This document shows positions 51,578-60,010 of a DNA stretch of 61,908 nucleotides, in pieces (within the stretch, counting starts at the first letter, position 1; the number at the start of each line of letters is the position of its first letter). The stretch lies in NCBI GenBank assembly GCA_002387605.1, contig DGJU01000046.1, forward strand, positions 24,892-86,799. The letters run 5' to 3'. The notes below the pieces were generated by a model, which made no database searches, was not told the DNA's origin, and saw only the letters and a list, made by a program, of their open reading frames with translations. Origin of the DNA: Alphaproteobacteria bacterium UBA4588. GTDB lineage: Bacteria > Pseudomonadota > Alphaproteobacteria > Puniceispirillales > Puniceispirillaceae. Made by a program: the position numbers and the translations under genes.

Positions 51578-52483
51578 ATGACAAGAACCCTCATTTCATC
51601 GCATAAGCAGGAAATTATTATTGGGTTTGATGCTCCGTTCTGCGTTATTGGAGAGCGTATTAATCCGACAGGCCGCAAATTACTCGCTGCCGAGATGGCA
51701 GAAGGTGATTATAGCCGCGTCGTATCAGATGCTCTTGCCCAAGTTGAAGCAGGCGCTACGATGCTGGACATTAATGCAGGTATCCCGATGGCAGATGAGC
51801 CGCGGATTCTGGCTGAAGCCATTCAACTGGTTCAGTCAGTTGTTGATGTGCCGCTTGCCATTGATAGCTCGATTGTTGAAGCGCTCGAAGCTGGCTTGTC
51901 GGTGTATCAAGGAAAGCCAATTGTGAATTCAGTTACGGGTGAAGAAGAACGGTTAGAAATAGTGCTGCCGTTGGTGAAAAAATATGGCGCAGCTGTTGTC
52001 GCAATCTCGAATGATGAGACGGGCATTTCTGAAGATGCGAATGTGCGTTATGAAGTTGCTAAGATGATTGTTGAACGGGCTGAAGATTATGGCATTCCGC
52101 GTGAAGATGTGATTGTTGACCCGCTTATTATGCCAGTTGGTGCGATTAATCTTGCTGGTAGAACAGCGCTAGACCTGATTACCCGCCTTCGCACCGAATT
52201 AAAGGTGAATACAACCTGCGGTGCATCAAATATTTCATTTGGCTTGCCGAACCGGCATGGTATGAATGCAGCTTTCCTTTCTATGGCAGCAGGTGCTGGC
52301 ATGACATCGGCGATTATGAACCCGCTTCATACCGAAGAGATGACGGGGATCATGGGGGCAAATGTGATGAATGGTGTTGATCCTCAATGCCGAAAATGGA
52401 TTAAGAAATTCCGGGAGCCTGCTTCTGAGAGTGTTGCTGGTGGCCGCGAGCGCCGCACCAACCGGCGGCGCGCTCGTGACTAG
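51578..52483 (+). CDS. Methyl-THF:corrinoid methyltransferase (pterin-binding, MeTr/AcsE-like)
   Basis: TIM-barrel pterin-binding enzyme of the DHPS/MeTr/MetH superfamily that transfers methyl between 5-methyl-THF and the corrinoid protein. Motifs are GERINPTGR (25-33), LDINAG (63-68), IDSS (95-98) and NTTCGASNISFGLPNR, all of the MeTr type. The final ~15 residues are strongly basic (RERRTNRRRARD), an unusual tail. TAGGAG upstream supports ATG 51578. The product (301 aa) would partner the corrinoid protein at 49333. Confidence 0.9.
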   Translation: MTRTLISSHKQEIIIGFDAPFCVIGERINPTGRKLLAAEMAEGDYSRVVSDALAQVEAGATMLDINAGIPMADEPRILAEAIQLVQSVVDVPLAIDSSIVEALEAGLSVYQGKPIVNSVTGEEERLEIVLPLVKKYGAAVVAISNDETGISEDANVRYEVAKMIVERAEDYGIPREDVIVDPLIMPVGAINLAGRTALDLITRLRTELKVNTTCGASNISFGLPNRHGMNAAFLSMAAGAGMTSAIMNPLHTEEMTGIMGANVMNGVDPQCRKWIKKFREPASESVAGGRERRTNRRRARD

Positions 52484-52512
52484 TTGGCATTTTGTCTGAT
52501 GAGGGTTTAAAG

Positions 52513-54543
52513 ATGTCAGATAATCATGACCTTAAAATTGTTTTTACACCCTCTGGCCGTCAGGGTCAGGTGAAGGCGGGCACTAATCTGTTGCAGGCCG
52601 CGCGTCAGCTCGGCGTTGATATCGATTCTGTCTGTGGTGGCCGGGCTATGTGTGGTCGCTGCCAGATTGATGTTGGGGTGGGCGAGTTTGCAAAACATGG
52701 CATTGCCTCTTCTGCTGAGGCTCTTAGTCAGCCATCTGCCTCAGAAGTGCGCTATGCCGAAAAACGTGACCTGCCACAGGGACGCCGGCTTGCCTGCCAA
52801 TGCACGCTTGTCTCTGATATTGTTATAGACGTGCCAGCAACAAGTCAGGTGCATAATCAGCTTGTTCGTAAAGAGGCCGATAACAGGGTGATTGACCTTG
52901 CGCCGCCTGTACGGCTTTGTTTTGTTGAGGTGCGCGAGCCTGATATGCATGAGCCATCTGGTGATTTGCGCCGGCTTATCGAAGCCATTGAAGCGCAATG
53001 GCCGAGCCGCGTTACAGCACCGATTAGCTGTGAGCTGCATGTGCTGAAACAGCTGCAGAAAACATTACGGGCTGGCAAATGGCAGGTGACGATTGCCTTG
53101 CGTTCAGGGTGCCAAATCGTTGCTATCTGGCCGGGGCTGAAAGAACAAATTCTGGGGGCTGCAATTGATGTAGGCTCAACCACAATGTCAGCCCATTTAT
53201 GCGATATGAATAATGGTCAGGTGCTGGCCTCAACAGGAATTATGAATCCGCAGATACGCTTTGGCGAAGATCTGATGAGCCGGGTTTCTTATGGGTTGAT
53301 GAATCCGGGGGGCGCTCAGGAAATGACAGCCGCTGTGCGCGAAGGATTACAGCAACTGATTACAGGCGGGGCTGAACAGGCAGGATTTACCGCATCAGAC
53401 GTGCTGGAAGTTGTGCTGGTTGGCAATCCTGTGATGCACCATTTATTGCTTGATATTGATCCTATTGAATTAGGCGGCGCGCCGTTCGCGCTGGCAGTTG
53501 ATACTGCGGTTGATATCAAGGCTGATGAGCTTGGACTTTCTTTGCATCCGGGAAGCTCTGTTTATATTCTGCCTTGTATTGCAGGCCATGTGGGGGCTGA
53601 TGCTGCTGGGGTTGTGCTAGCTGAAGGGCCGCATACAAGAGACGAGACAGCGCTGCTGATAGATGTTGGCACAAATGCTGAAATTATACTGGGAAACAAA
53701 CAGAGACTGCTTGCCGCATCATCGCCAACAGGCCCGGCTTTTGAGGGCGCACAAATCAGCTCAGGTCAGCGGGCAGCCCCCGGCGCAATTGAGCGATTGC
53801 GGATAGACCCTGATACGCTTGAGCCGCGCTTTTCGGTGATTGGCTCTGATCTCTGGTCAGATGAAGAGGGCTTTGATGAGGCTGTTAGTGCAACAGGCAT
53901 CACAGGCATTTGCGGCTCCGGCATTATCGAAGCCTTAGCCGAAATGTATCTATCTGGTGTGATTATGGCAGATGGCACCATTGATGGCAGTCTTGCTGAA
54001 CGCTCTGAGCGGGTTGAAAGCGATGGGCGGACTTTTAGCTACCGCATCACTGATACGGTAAAAATCATTCAGAATGATGTGCGGGCTATCCAGTTAGCAA
54101 AAGCAGCGCTACATGCAGGCTTCCGACTGCTGATGGATAAGATGGGCGTGGATAAGGTTGATAAGGTTGTGCTGGCAGGCGCGTTTGGCACCCATATAGA
54201 CCCTAAATATGCCATGGTGCTTGGCATGGTTCCTGATTGCGCGCTCGGCAATGTGATTGCCGCAGGCAATTCAGCCGGGGCAGGGGCTCGTATGGCGCTT
54301 TTGAATAGCAATGCTCGTGCTGAAATCGAAGAAACAGTGCGGCATATCGAAAAAATTGAAACAGCTGTTGAAGCTGATTTTCAGGATCATTTTGTAAGAG
54401 CCATGGCAATTCCCCATAAAACTGACCCCTATCCTGAATTGTCGGCAGCGGTGTCTCTGCCGGTGCGTGATTTGAGTGATAATGTTCCATCGGCTGACCC
54501 ATCGAGCCGCAAGCGAACAGGCAGACGCATCCGTCCTGCCTAG
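52513..54543 (+). CDS. 2Fe-2S/ASKHA corrinoid-activating protein (RACE/RamA-like)
   Basis: Reductive activator that returns inactive cob(II)alamin to cob(I)alamin using ATP. The N-terminal ferredoxin domain has C41-X5-C47-X2-C50 and a further cysteine at C95 or C97. The C-terminal ASKHA/DUF4445 domain starts at AAIDVGSTTMSAHL and includes LLIDVGTNAEI, GPAFEGAQIS and VVLAGAFGTHID. The frame opens at TTG 52492, but ATG 52513 with GAGGG seven bases upstream is the start (676 aa). Its stop overlaps the end of convergent ccmD. It completes the corrinoid operon. Confidence 0.92.
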   Translation: MSDNHDLKIVFTPSGRQGQVKAGTNLLQAARQLGVDIDSVCGGRAMCGRCQIDVGVGEFAKHGIASSAEALSQPSASEVRYAEKRDLPQGRRLACQCTLVSDIVIDVPATSQVHNQLVRKEADNRVIDLAPPVRLCFVEVREPDMHEPSGDLRRLIEAIEAQWPSRVTAPISCELHVLKQLQKTLRAGKWQVTIALRSGCQIVAIWPGLKEQILGAAIDVGSTTMSAHLCDMNNGQVLASTGIMNPQIRFGEDLMSRVSYGLMNPGGAQEMTAAVREGLQQLITGGAEQAGFTASDVLEVVLVGNPVMHHLLLDIDPIELGGAPFALAVDTAVDIKADELGLSLHPGSSVYILPCIAGHVGADAAGVVLAEGPHTRDETALLIDVGTNAEIILGNKQRLLAASSPTGPAFEGAQISSGQRAAPGAIERLRIDPDTLEPRFSVIGSDLWSDEEGFDEAVSATGITGICGSGIIEALAEMYLSGVIMADGTIDGSLAERSERVESDGRTFSYRITDTVKIIQNDVRAIQLAKAALHAGFRLLMDKMGVDKVDKVVLAGAFGTHIDPKYAMVLGMVPDCALGNVIAAGNSAGAGARMALLNSNARAEIEETVRHIEKIETAVEADFQDHFVRAMAIPHKTDPYPELSAAVSLPVRDLSDNVPSADPSSRKRTGRRIRPA

Positions 54544-54692
54544 TTCTTGGGGATGTCTTTTGAGGTGCCGGATTTCGTGCTACGGCGCGCACGCATCACT
54601 GAATGCAGGATACAGCCGCAGACAAACAGCCCTGCCAGAGCGTAGCTTGGCCAGATAAACAGGCCATATCCTGCCATATTAAGACTTATCAT
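54540..54692 (-). CDS. ccmD: Heme exporter protein CcmD
   Basis: 50-aa single-helix protein: MISLNMAGYGLFIWPSYAL is the CcmD signature, followed by a basic tail. It helps release holo-CcmE from the CcmABC complex. ATG 54692 overlaps the ccmC stop (ATGA). Its last four bases overlap the end of the convergent corrinoid-activator gene. A longer open frame to 54878 in this phase lies inside ccmC and is not coding. Confidence 0.9.
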   Translation of the reverse strand: MISLNMAGYGLFIWPSYALAGLFVCGCILHSVMRARRSTKSGTSKDIPKN

Positions 54693-55408
54693 GATATGTG
54701 CCCTCGTGCGGCCTGCCGGCGCTCTGCCAGCATCCAGCTCATCCGGTGCAGAACAACCCAGATGAAAAATAGCTGGAAGCCTGCAAACATAAGCAGAAGC
54801 GGTGTGAGCATAGCTGCATCTATAGAAACTCCGCCAGAGCGCATAATGCTGGCTGGTTGATGCAAGGTGTTCCACCACTCAACAGAAAATTTTACAATTG
54901 GCAGATTGATAACGCCTACAAGCGCAAGAATGGCGGCAGGACGGGCGCCACGTTCCGGCCTGTCAAATCCGTTTGAAAGGGCAATATGGCCAACAAAGAA
55001 AAAGAACAGCAAAAGCATGGAGGTTAGTCTTGCATCCCAAACCCACCATGTGCCCCATGTCGGATAACCCCATAAACTACCCGTAACAAGGGTTAGCCCT
55101 GCAAACCCGCAGCCAATAGGGGCAATAGCGCGGGCCGCAATATCAGCGAGTGGATGCCGCCAGATAAGAAAAAAAAGCGCACAGATGCCAAGGCCAAGAT
55201 AGCTGGAAAGCGCAAGCCATGCGGAGGGAACATGCACATACATGATACGTACAGTCTCGCCTTGCTGATAATCTGCTGGTGAGGCAAATAGCGCGTAATA
55301 AAGACCAGCAGCAAAGCTCAGTCCCGCCAGTAGAAGGCAGTAAGGCATCACAGGTGCTGTGATGCGCTGAAAACGCCCCGGATTGGCAAGCTTGTCAAAA
55401 ATATTCAT
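54689..55408 (-). CDS. ccmC: Heme exporter protein CcmC
   Basis: Six-helix membrane protein that hands heme to CcmE. The tryptophan-rich periplasmic motif WGTWWVWDARLTS is intact. Length is 239 aa. It is separated from ccmB by 84 bases and overlaps ccmD. ccmE, ccmF, ccmG and ccmH, needed for the rest of cytochrome c maturation, are not in the window. Confidence 0.95.
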   Translation of the reverse strand: MNIFDKLANPGRFQRITAPVMPYCLLLAGLSFAAGLYYALFASPADYQQGETVRIMYVHVPSAWLALSSYLGLGICALFFLIWRHPLADIAARAIAPIGCGFAGLTLVTGSLWGYPTWGTWWVWDARLTSMLLLFFFFVGHIALSNGFDRPERGARPAAILALVGVINLPIVKFSVEWWNTLHQPASIMRSGGVSIDAAMLTPLLLMFAGFQLFFIWVVLHRMSWMLAERRQAARGHIS

Positions 55409-55492
55409 ATTATCCAGCTCCTATAAGAGCAGTGCAACATATGCTGGCGCGTTAAGACTGAATAGGTAGATAGCGTGCTTCTGCTCATTTTT

Positions 55493-56176
55493 CTACCTCT
55501 CTTCAAGTGCGGCAGAAAGTCCTGCTTGCCCGGCAAGTGGCGTAAGAACCAGAAGGACAGCTGTGAATGCGCCAAGCAGAAGAAGATAGACATGGGCTGG
55601 TGTCTGAAGCGCTGTATCATTCGTGCAGGCCGCATCTCCGGCAAGAACCCCAAAAATAAGAATAGGCACGGATAGGGGCAGAATAATCAGCGCAACAAGA
55701 AGCGCTGTTTTGCGCGCCCCCAGCGTGATCGCCGCGCTAATAGTGCCCAGCAGTAATAACGCCATCATACCCAGAGCAAGACTTGCCAGCACATCACCTA
55801 AGCAGGAAAGCGGCAGGTTAAGAATAAGCATCATTACAGGTGTCATAAGCAATAATGGCAGAACCGTCAGGCAGTACCAGCTTACCGCCTTTGCCATGAC
55901 ATATTGCCAGAGCCCTGCGCCGGAGAGGGCAACCTGCTCACACCATCCGGTGCGATAATCAGCATCAAATAACCTATCAAACCCGGGAAGGGCACTCAGT
56001 ACGGCAGCAATCCAGATAATCGAAATGCCAAGCTGTTGCAGGAGGTCAGGGCCGGGGCCGAGGCTGAGAGGAAATAACGCAGCAATCAGGATAAAAAATC
56101 CTGCCTGAGCAAGGCTGTCTGTGCTGGTGTGCCAGCCAAGCGCAAACTCGCGCCGGAAAAGAACAAGCAGGCTCAT
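55493..56176 (-). CDS. ccmB: Heme exporter protein CcmB
   Basis: Membrane permease subunit of the CcmAB transporter, 227 aa with six predicted helices. Conserved elements include FALGWHTSTDSLAQAGFFI near the N terminus. It works with CcmA to release heme-loaded CcmE. The ATG overlaps the ccmA stop in ATGA. Confidence 0.93.
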   Translation of the reverse strand: MSLLVLFRREFALGWHTSTDSLAQAGFFILIAALFPLSLGPGPDLLQQLGISIIWIAAVLSALPGFDRLFDADYRTGWCEQVALSGAGLWQYVMAKAVSWYCLTVLPLLLMTPVMMLILNLPLSCLGDVLASLALGMMALLLLGTISAAITLGARKTALLVALIILPLSVPILIFGVLAGDAACTNDTALQTPAHVYLLLLGAFTAVLLVLTPLAGQAGLSAALEER

Positions 56177-56835
56177 GAGGCCTCCGTCTCTGGCGATAGA
56201 AGCGCGATTTGCTGTGCGGCATGTTGCTGAAAGTCAGGGTTATGACTTGCCAATATAACCCGCCCACCAGCGTCCTTAAATGAGGTAATAAGGGTGTGAA
56301 GGCGTGCCTGACTATCTGCATCAAGTCCCGTCTCAGCCTCATCTAGCAACCAGAGAGCTGTTATGTCTGATGGGTCAAGAAGCGCTGTCAGGGCAAGACG
56401 CTGGCACTGTCCGGCAGATAGATACTTTACCTGCCGATGGGCAAAGTCTGAAATCTGAAAAAGGTCATTGCTAGATTGTTCAGACATGGGGCGCATGCGA
56501 TGAAGAGCGGCAAGATGACGAAGATTTTGCCAGCCGGTTAATTCCGGGCTAAGGCCTGTATTACTGCCAAGATAACGCGCTGAAAGGCGGCATTCTGGCT
56601 GATGCGGCTTATAGGGGGCGCCATCAAGCGTAACGTCGCCGCTATGGCAGGGCAGGAAGCCGGCAATCATCCGCAGCAAGGTTGATTTTCCGCTCCCATT
56701 TACCCCTGTAAGGCAAATAACATCACCAGCCTGAACCAAGAAAGACGCTGGCAGTGAAAGCTGCCTCCCACTTCGATATGCCGAAAGTTTTGATACCGTC
56801 AACGCGCCAGAATGAGATATGACTTCTTGGGACAT
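56173..56835 (-). CDS. ccmA: Heme exporter ATP-binding protein CcmA
   Basis: ATPase of the CcmAB complex. Walker A GVNGSGKST is at 44-52, signature LSAGQCQRLAL, and Walker B WLLDEAETGLD (220 aa). It is the first of the ccmABCD run on the minus strand. It starts 48 bases from the end of acnB; both genes are on the minus strand, so acnB transcription could read into ccmA. Confidence 0.95.
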   Translation of the reverse strand: MSQEVISHSGALTVSKLSAYRSGRQLSLPASFLVQAGDVICLTGVNGSGKSTLLRMIAGFLPCHSGDVTLDGAPYKPHQPECRLSARYLGSNTGLSPELTGWQNLRHLAALHRMRPMSEQSSNDLFQISDFAHRQVKYLSAGQCQRLALTALLDPSDITALWLLDEAETGLDADSQARLHTLITSFKDAGGRVILASHNPDFQQHAAQQIALLSPETEAS

Positions 56836-56883
56836 GGCTATGTTATCAAAGTCGCTATTTCTAAAACTATTCTGGGTGCAGTT

Positions 56884-59679
56884 TTAGAAGTGAGTTGACA
56901 AAGAGTTTCCTACTTTCGCTAACGGGGGAGAGAATTTTGTAAGGTCAATGCCCTTCACTGCTTCCTTATATTCTTCAATATTAGGGGTTCTGCCCAGAAT
57001 GGCTGACAGCACTACAACGGGCGTTGAGGCAAGCAGAGACTCGCCCTTTTTCTCGTCAGAATCTTCCACAACTCTTCCTTGGAAAAGCCGAGTAGATGTT
57101 GCTAAAACAGTATCGCCCTTAGCTGCTTTTTCTTGATTCCCCATACATAGGTTACAGCCCGGACGTTCTAGATACAGAATATTATCATATGTTTTTCGGG
57201 CAGCATTTTTCGGGGCATTATCATCAAACTCAAAGCCGGAATATTTTTGCAGAATGCTCCAATCCCCCTCAGCTTTCAGCTCATCTATTATATTATAAGT
57301 TGGCGCAGCTACCACTAACGGTGCTTTGAATTCAACAACACCGGCCTTTTCTTCAAGGTTGCGAAGCATCTGAGCCACAATTTTTATATCGCCCTTATGT
57401 ACCATACACGAGCCAACAAACCCTAAATCCACCAATTTTTCGGCGTTATAATATGAAATGGGTCTTATTGTATCATGTGTATAACGCTTGGAGATATCTA
57501 TGTTATTGACATCAGGGTCAGCGATCATTGGCTCATTAACTTCGTCCAAGTCAATTATCACTTCTTCATAGTATTTTGCATTTTCATCGGGCTTTAAGGC
57601 AGGCTTTTCTCCAGAAGTGATCTCAGCAATACGACGATTGGCTATCGCGATGAGCCCTTTTAGCATGCTGGTGTTATTATCCATGCCCTTATCTATCATT
57701 GTCTGAATGCGGTCTGCGGCGATTTTGAGGGACTCTATCATAGTCGCATCTTCAGAAATGCAGATGGACGCCTTTGCCTTCATTTCGGCTGTCCAATCTG
57801 TAAAGGTAAAGGCTTGGTCTGCGAGCAATGTGCCGAGATGGACTTCAATAATTCTCCCTTGAAAGACGTTGTCCCCACACTGCTTCAGCATCTGAATTTG
57901 AGTGGCATGAACAATATCTCGGAAATCCATATGTTCAGCCATGGCACCTTTAAATGTTACCTTAACTGTTTCAGGGATAGGCATCGTGACCTCCCCTGTT
58001 GCTAGTGCAAGTGCTACCGTTCCAGAATCTGCGCCAAAAGCAACGCCCTTGGACATGCGTGTGTGAGAATCTCCGCCAATAATGATCGCCCAATCATCAA
58101 CTGTGATGTCGTTTAACACCTTGTGAATGACATCAGTCATTGGCTGATAAACATCGTTCGGGTCTCTTGCCGTAATGAGCCCAAAATTATTCATGAATTC
58201 CATGAGCTTCGGCGTATTTTCCTGAGCTTTGAAATCCCAGACTGAAGCTGTGTGACAGCCAGACTGATAGGCGCCATCTACAGAAGGCGAAATTACTGTT
58301 GCTGCCATGCCCTCTAATTCTTGAGACGTCATTAGGCCAGTCGTATCTTGAGAGCCAACAATGTTTACTTTGACCCGTACATCGGCGCCGGCATGAAGAA
58401 TTTGATTGTCATCTACGTCAAGCGCATTGGCATTAAAAATTTTCTCGACTGCCGTTAAACCTTGATTTGGATGCGACACTCTTTTTGAGGGAGCAAAAGC
58501 AGATACCAATTTAACGTTCAGAGCCTCACAGGCAAAACCCTGTAATTTTTTACCAAAGACAATGGCATATGAGCCGCCAGCCTTGATGAACTCTATTTTT
58601 TGAGGTGAGAATGAGGATGAGATATCAACTAATTCTTCGTCACTCTCTTCAGTGAGTAGCTTTTTGTCATTAGTATTGATTGTAAAAACCCGGCCTGTCT
58701 CGACTGTATATTTTTCCACAAGAATTGGTGAGCCATCATTATTGAGGATTGGGTTGCCATCGGCATCTAGTTTTTTCACCCAATTTTTAAGGTCGAGGCC
58801 TATCCCGCCAGTTACCCCAACAGTTGTTTGAAAGATAGGAGAAATGCCGTTTGTTCCGGCAACGATAGGAGCGTTATTAACAAAAGGGACGTAGGGGCTT
58901 GCCTGTTTGCCTGTCCATAACGCTACGTTATTTACGCCAGACATTCTTGATGAGCCAACACCCATTGTTCCTTTTTCCGCAACCAGCATGACACGCTTGT
59001 CTGGATGTTGTTTTTGAAGCGCCTGTATTTCGATTTGAGCGGCTTCGGAGATCATGCATTTCCCATGAAGTTCTCTGTCAGAACGGGAGTGAGCTTGATT
59101 GCCAGGAGAGAGGAGATCTGTTGAAATATCTCCTTCTGCTGCGACGTATGCAACAACTTTGATTTGGTCATCAATATTGTTTAATTTTGTAAAAAATTCA
59201 GCAGTTGAGTAGCTTTGAAGGATTTGTTTTGCGATGAGGTTATTCTCATCATAAGCCTTTTTCAGGCGCGCCATGTCTGAATCATATAAAAAGACTTGTG
59301 TCTTCATAACATCGGCTGCGTCTTGTGCTATTTGAAGATCTTCCCCGAGAGCTAAATCCAACAAAACCTCAATAGAAGGTCCACCCTTCATGTGTGACAG
59401 AAGCTCAAAGGCAAATGCCGTAGAAATTTCATCTACCGTGGTAGCGCCAGTAATGATTTCTTTCAGCATGCTTGCTTTGCTTGCCGCAGCTGACGTAGTG
59501 CCGGGCAGAGTATTATAGATGAAAAAGTTAAGCGACTGCTCTCTATTTGGATTAGATGGGTCCTTAATATTGGCAATGATCGCATCTAATAGGGCACCGT
59601 TATCTATCGGTTTTGGCTGTAAGCCCTGTGTTTTACGGTCGTTGATTTCATTTAGATATTCGCTGTAAAGATCCATCAT
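56884..59679 (-). CDS. acnB: Aconitate hydratase B, Bacteroidetes-type
   Basis: TCA-cycle aconitase (may also hydrate 2-methyl-cis-aconitate). N-terminal HEAT-like domain (about 1-165), then catalytic domains with GDSHTRMSKGVAFGADSG and the 4Fe-4S ligands C475 (SGCHTASVW), C842 and C845 (CNLCMGNQ). It is 931 aa, against about 865 in E. coli. The extra length includes an insert around residues 300-350 (NPILNNDGSPILVEKY region) that I recall from Bacteroidetes AcnB, which the whole sequence resembles. Three sampled 60-base lines have 28-42% G+C; sampled lines in ccmA and the helicase have 50-57%. Likely horizontally acquired. ATG 59676 is an alternative start. Confidence 0.93.
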   Translation of the reverse strand: MMDLYSEYLNEINDRKTQGLQPKPIDNGALLDAIIANIKDPSNPNREQSLNFFIYNTLPGTTSAAASKASMLKEIITGATTVDEISTAFAFELLSHMKGGPSIEVLLDLALGEDLQIAQDAADVMKTQVFLYDSDMARLKKAYDENNLIAKQILQSYSTAEFFTKLNNIDDQIKVVAYVAAEGDISTDLLSPGNQAHSRSDRELHGKCMISEAAQIEIQALQKQHPDKRVMLVAEKGTMGVGSSRMSGVNNVALWTGKQASPYVPFVNNAPIVAGTNGISPIFQTTVGVTGGIGLDLKNWVKKLDADGNPILNNDGSPILVEKYTVETGRVFTINTNDKKLLTEESDEELVDISSSFSPQKIEFIKAGGSYAIVFGKKLQGFACEALNVKLVSAFAPSKRVSHPNQGLTAVEKIFNANALDVDDNQILHAGADVRVKVNIVGSQDTTGLMTSQELEGMAATVISPSVDGAYQSGCHTASVWDFKAQENTPKLMEFMNNFGLITARDPNDVYQPMTDVIHKVLNDITVDDWAIIIGGDSHTRMSKGVAFGADSGTVALALATGEVTMPIPETVKVTFKGAMAEHMDFRDIVHATQIQMLKQCGDNVFQGRIIEVHLGTLLADQAFTFTDWTAEMKAKASICISEDATMIESLKIAADRIQTMIDKGMDNNTSMLKGLIAIANRRIAEITSGEKPALKPDENAKYYEEVIIDLDEVNEPMIADPDVNNIDISKRYTHDTIRPISYYNAEKLVDLGFVGSCMVHKGDIKIVAQMLRNLEEKAGVVEFKAPLVVAAPTYNIIDELKAEGDWSILQKYSGFEFDDNAPKNAARKTYDNILYLERPGCNLCMGNQEKAAKGDTVLATSTRLFQGRVVEDSDEKKGESLLASTPVVVLSAILGRTPNIEEYKEAVKGIDLTKFSPPLAKVGNSLSTHF

Positions 59680-60010
59680 TATCTCTATAAAATTAAGGGG
59701 TAAAATTAGGAGGCTGATTATGGCTCTCTTGAATTTGGGTTATCGTACTATTTTAGCAACGCGATATCAAAACAAAAGATAGCATCCAAAATTTTCACTC
59801 AAGTTAAAACATTATACCGTAATATTGGTTTTATATGGTTAAAAAAGAAGGGTGAAATTTAGGGTTTCGCGTTCTTTGCACGGCGCTCAGCCCTGCGACC
59901 CCGTTATTGTTTGGATTTATCTAGGTTGCAAAGGGCTTTTTGGGATAGAAGATGGGAAGCTGTCACTATTTTTTTTCAGTAAGTGCATTTTTTTGGATGC
60001 AGAGACTTTT
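59680..60010. other. AT-rich intergenic region between divergent acnB and helicase
   Basis: 331 bases with no recognisable gene or structured RNA. On the minus strand TATAAT (59816-59811) is a perfect -10 for acnB. On the plus strand TAGGAGG precedes a 20-codon open frame at 59720-59782 that I do not consider established. The composition is lower in G+C than the rest of the window, like acnB, so it may be part of the transferred segment. Confidence 0.6.
59811..59839 (-). promoter_or_regulatory. acnB: Candidate acnB promoter
   Basis: A consensus TATAAT reads on the minus strand at 59816-59811, about 130 bases before the acnB start. The sequence 17 bases upstream (ACCATA) is a poor -35. If used, the leader would be about 125 bases. 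Confidence 0.3.

Noticed and set aside
54693..54878. Upstream extension of the ccmD frame
   Set aside because: Lies inside ccmC in another phase; the 50-aa CcmD from 54692 matches the family length and overlaps ccmC by ATGA.
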